From Accumulibacter sp. (GTDB lineage: Bacteria > Pseudomonadota > Gammaproteobacteria > Burkholderiales > Rhodocyclaceae), in NCBI GenBank assembly GCA_031264825.1, contig JAISDL010000197.1:1-14287 (forward strand): 14,287 nucleotides of DNA, read 5' to 3'. The number at the start of each line of letters is the position of its first letter. Positions within the stretch are counted from its first letter, which is position 1. Positions 14,163 through 14,287 of this stretch are shown piece after piece. The position numbers were made by a program, and so were the translations under genes. The notes beneath the pieces are model-generated. The model had not been told where the DNA came from, did not search any database, and saw only the letters and a program-made list of their open reading frames with translations.

Positions 14163-14287
14163 TCAGCGCGCGTTTTTGAGGCTTTCGGCCTTGTCGATCG
14201 CCTCCCAGGTGAATTCGGGTTCGTCCCGGCCAAAGTGTCCGTACGCGGCGGTCTTCGCGTAGATCGGGCGCAGGAGGTCCAGCGACT
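14163..14287 (-). CDS. metK: S-adenosylmethionine synthetase, C-terminal end (partial)
   Basis: Reading leftward from the window edge, 40 residues precede a TGA stop at 14163-14165. They contain LDLLRPIYAKTAAYGHFGRD followed by EPEFTWEAIDKAESLKNAR. This is the well-known C-terminus of MetK (LDL..PIY..TAAYGHFGR, then a Trp-Glu-x-x-Asp-Lys-Ala ending), which makes SAM from methionine and ATP in the cytoplasm. The rest of the gene lies beyond the window. It converges on the radical SAM operon with 87 bp between stops. MetK is a housekeeping gene, so its closeness to two SAM-using enzymes may be chance. Confidence 0.93.
   Translation of the reverse strand, partial: SLDLLRPIYAKTAAYGHFGRDEPEFTWEAIDKAESLKNAR

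Overview
The window comes from a GC-rich Gram-negative bacterium. It carries a complete tripartite efflux operon with an outer-membrane lipoprotein, and ribosome binding sites of Shine-Dalgarno type. I cannot fix the phylum from the sequence. The short-period dispersed repeats between genes recall those of some PVC-type, cyanobacterial and uncultivated bacterial genomes. The radical SAM genes suggest an anaerobic or microaerobic setting. Both points are inference.

Layout, left to right. Bases 1-16 hold the first five codons of a leftward gene with a good RBS and promoter. Bases 100-561 are a repeat-packed intergenic region. Bases 525-9660 are a four-gene leftward operon, mdtA-mdtB-mdtC-outer membrane factor, in the same order as Pseudomonas muxABC-opmB. 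It encodes a periplasmic adaptor, two different RND permeases (probably a mixed trimer as in MdtB2C) and a TolC-type exit channel. The genes overlap by 4 bp or are separated by 3 bp. Bases 9920-10451 encode a leftward BrnT/BrnA type II toxin-antitoxin pair lying between two related fold-back repeats. Bases 10915-14075 are a rightward three-gene operon: a radical SAM protein with an unusual CX8CX2C cluster motif, a small PPOX-fold (probably flavin-binding) protein, and a B12-binding-domain radical SAM protein. A strong hairpin terminator follows. The window ends inside metK (SAM synthetase), which converges on the operon.

The most notable items are two. First, the radical SAM / PPOX / B12-radical SAM operon looks like a dedicated but unassigned biosynthetic or modification pathway. 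Second, a family of fold-back repeats is built from 7-bp units (ATCAGGN, GAGACAG and similar) around a core containing CCGATCGG and GC-rich mini-hairpins. Copies flank the toxin-antitoxin pair, and the repeats supply the last codons and stop codons of both the outer membrane channel gene and the antitoxin gene.
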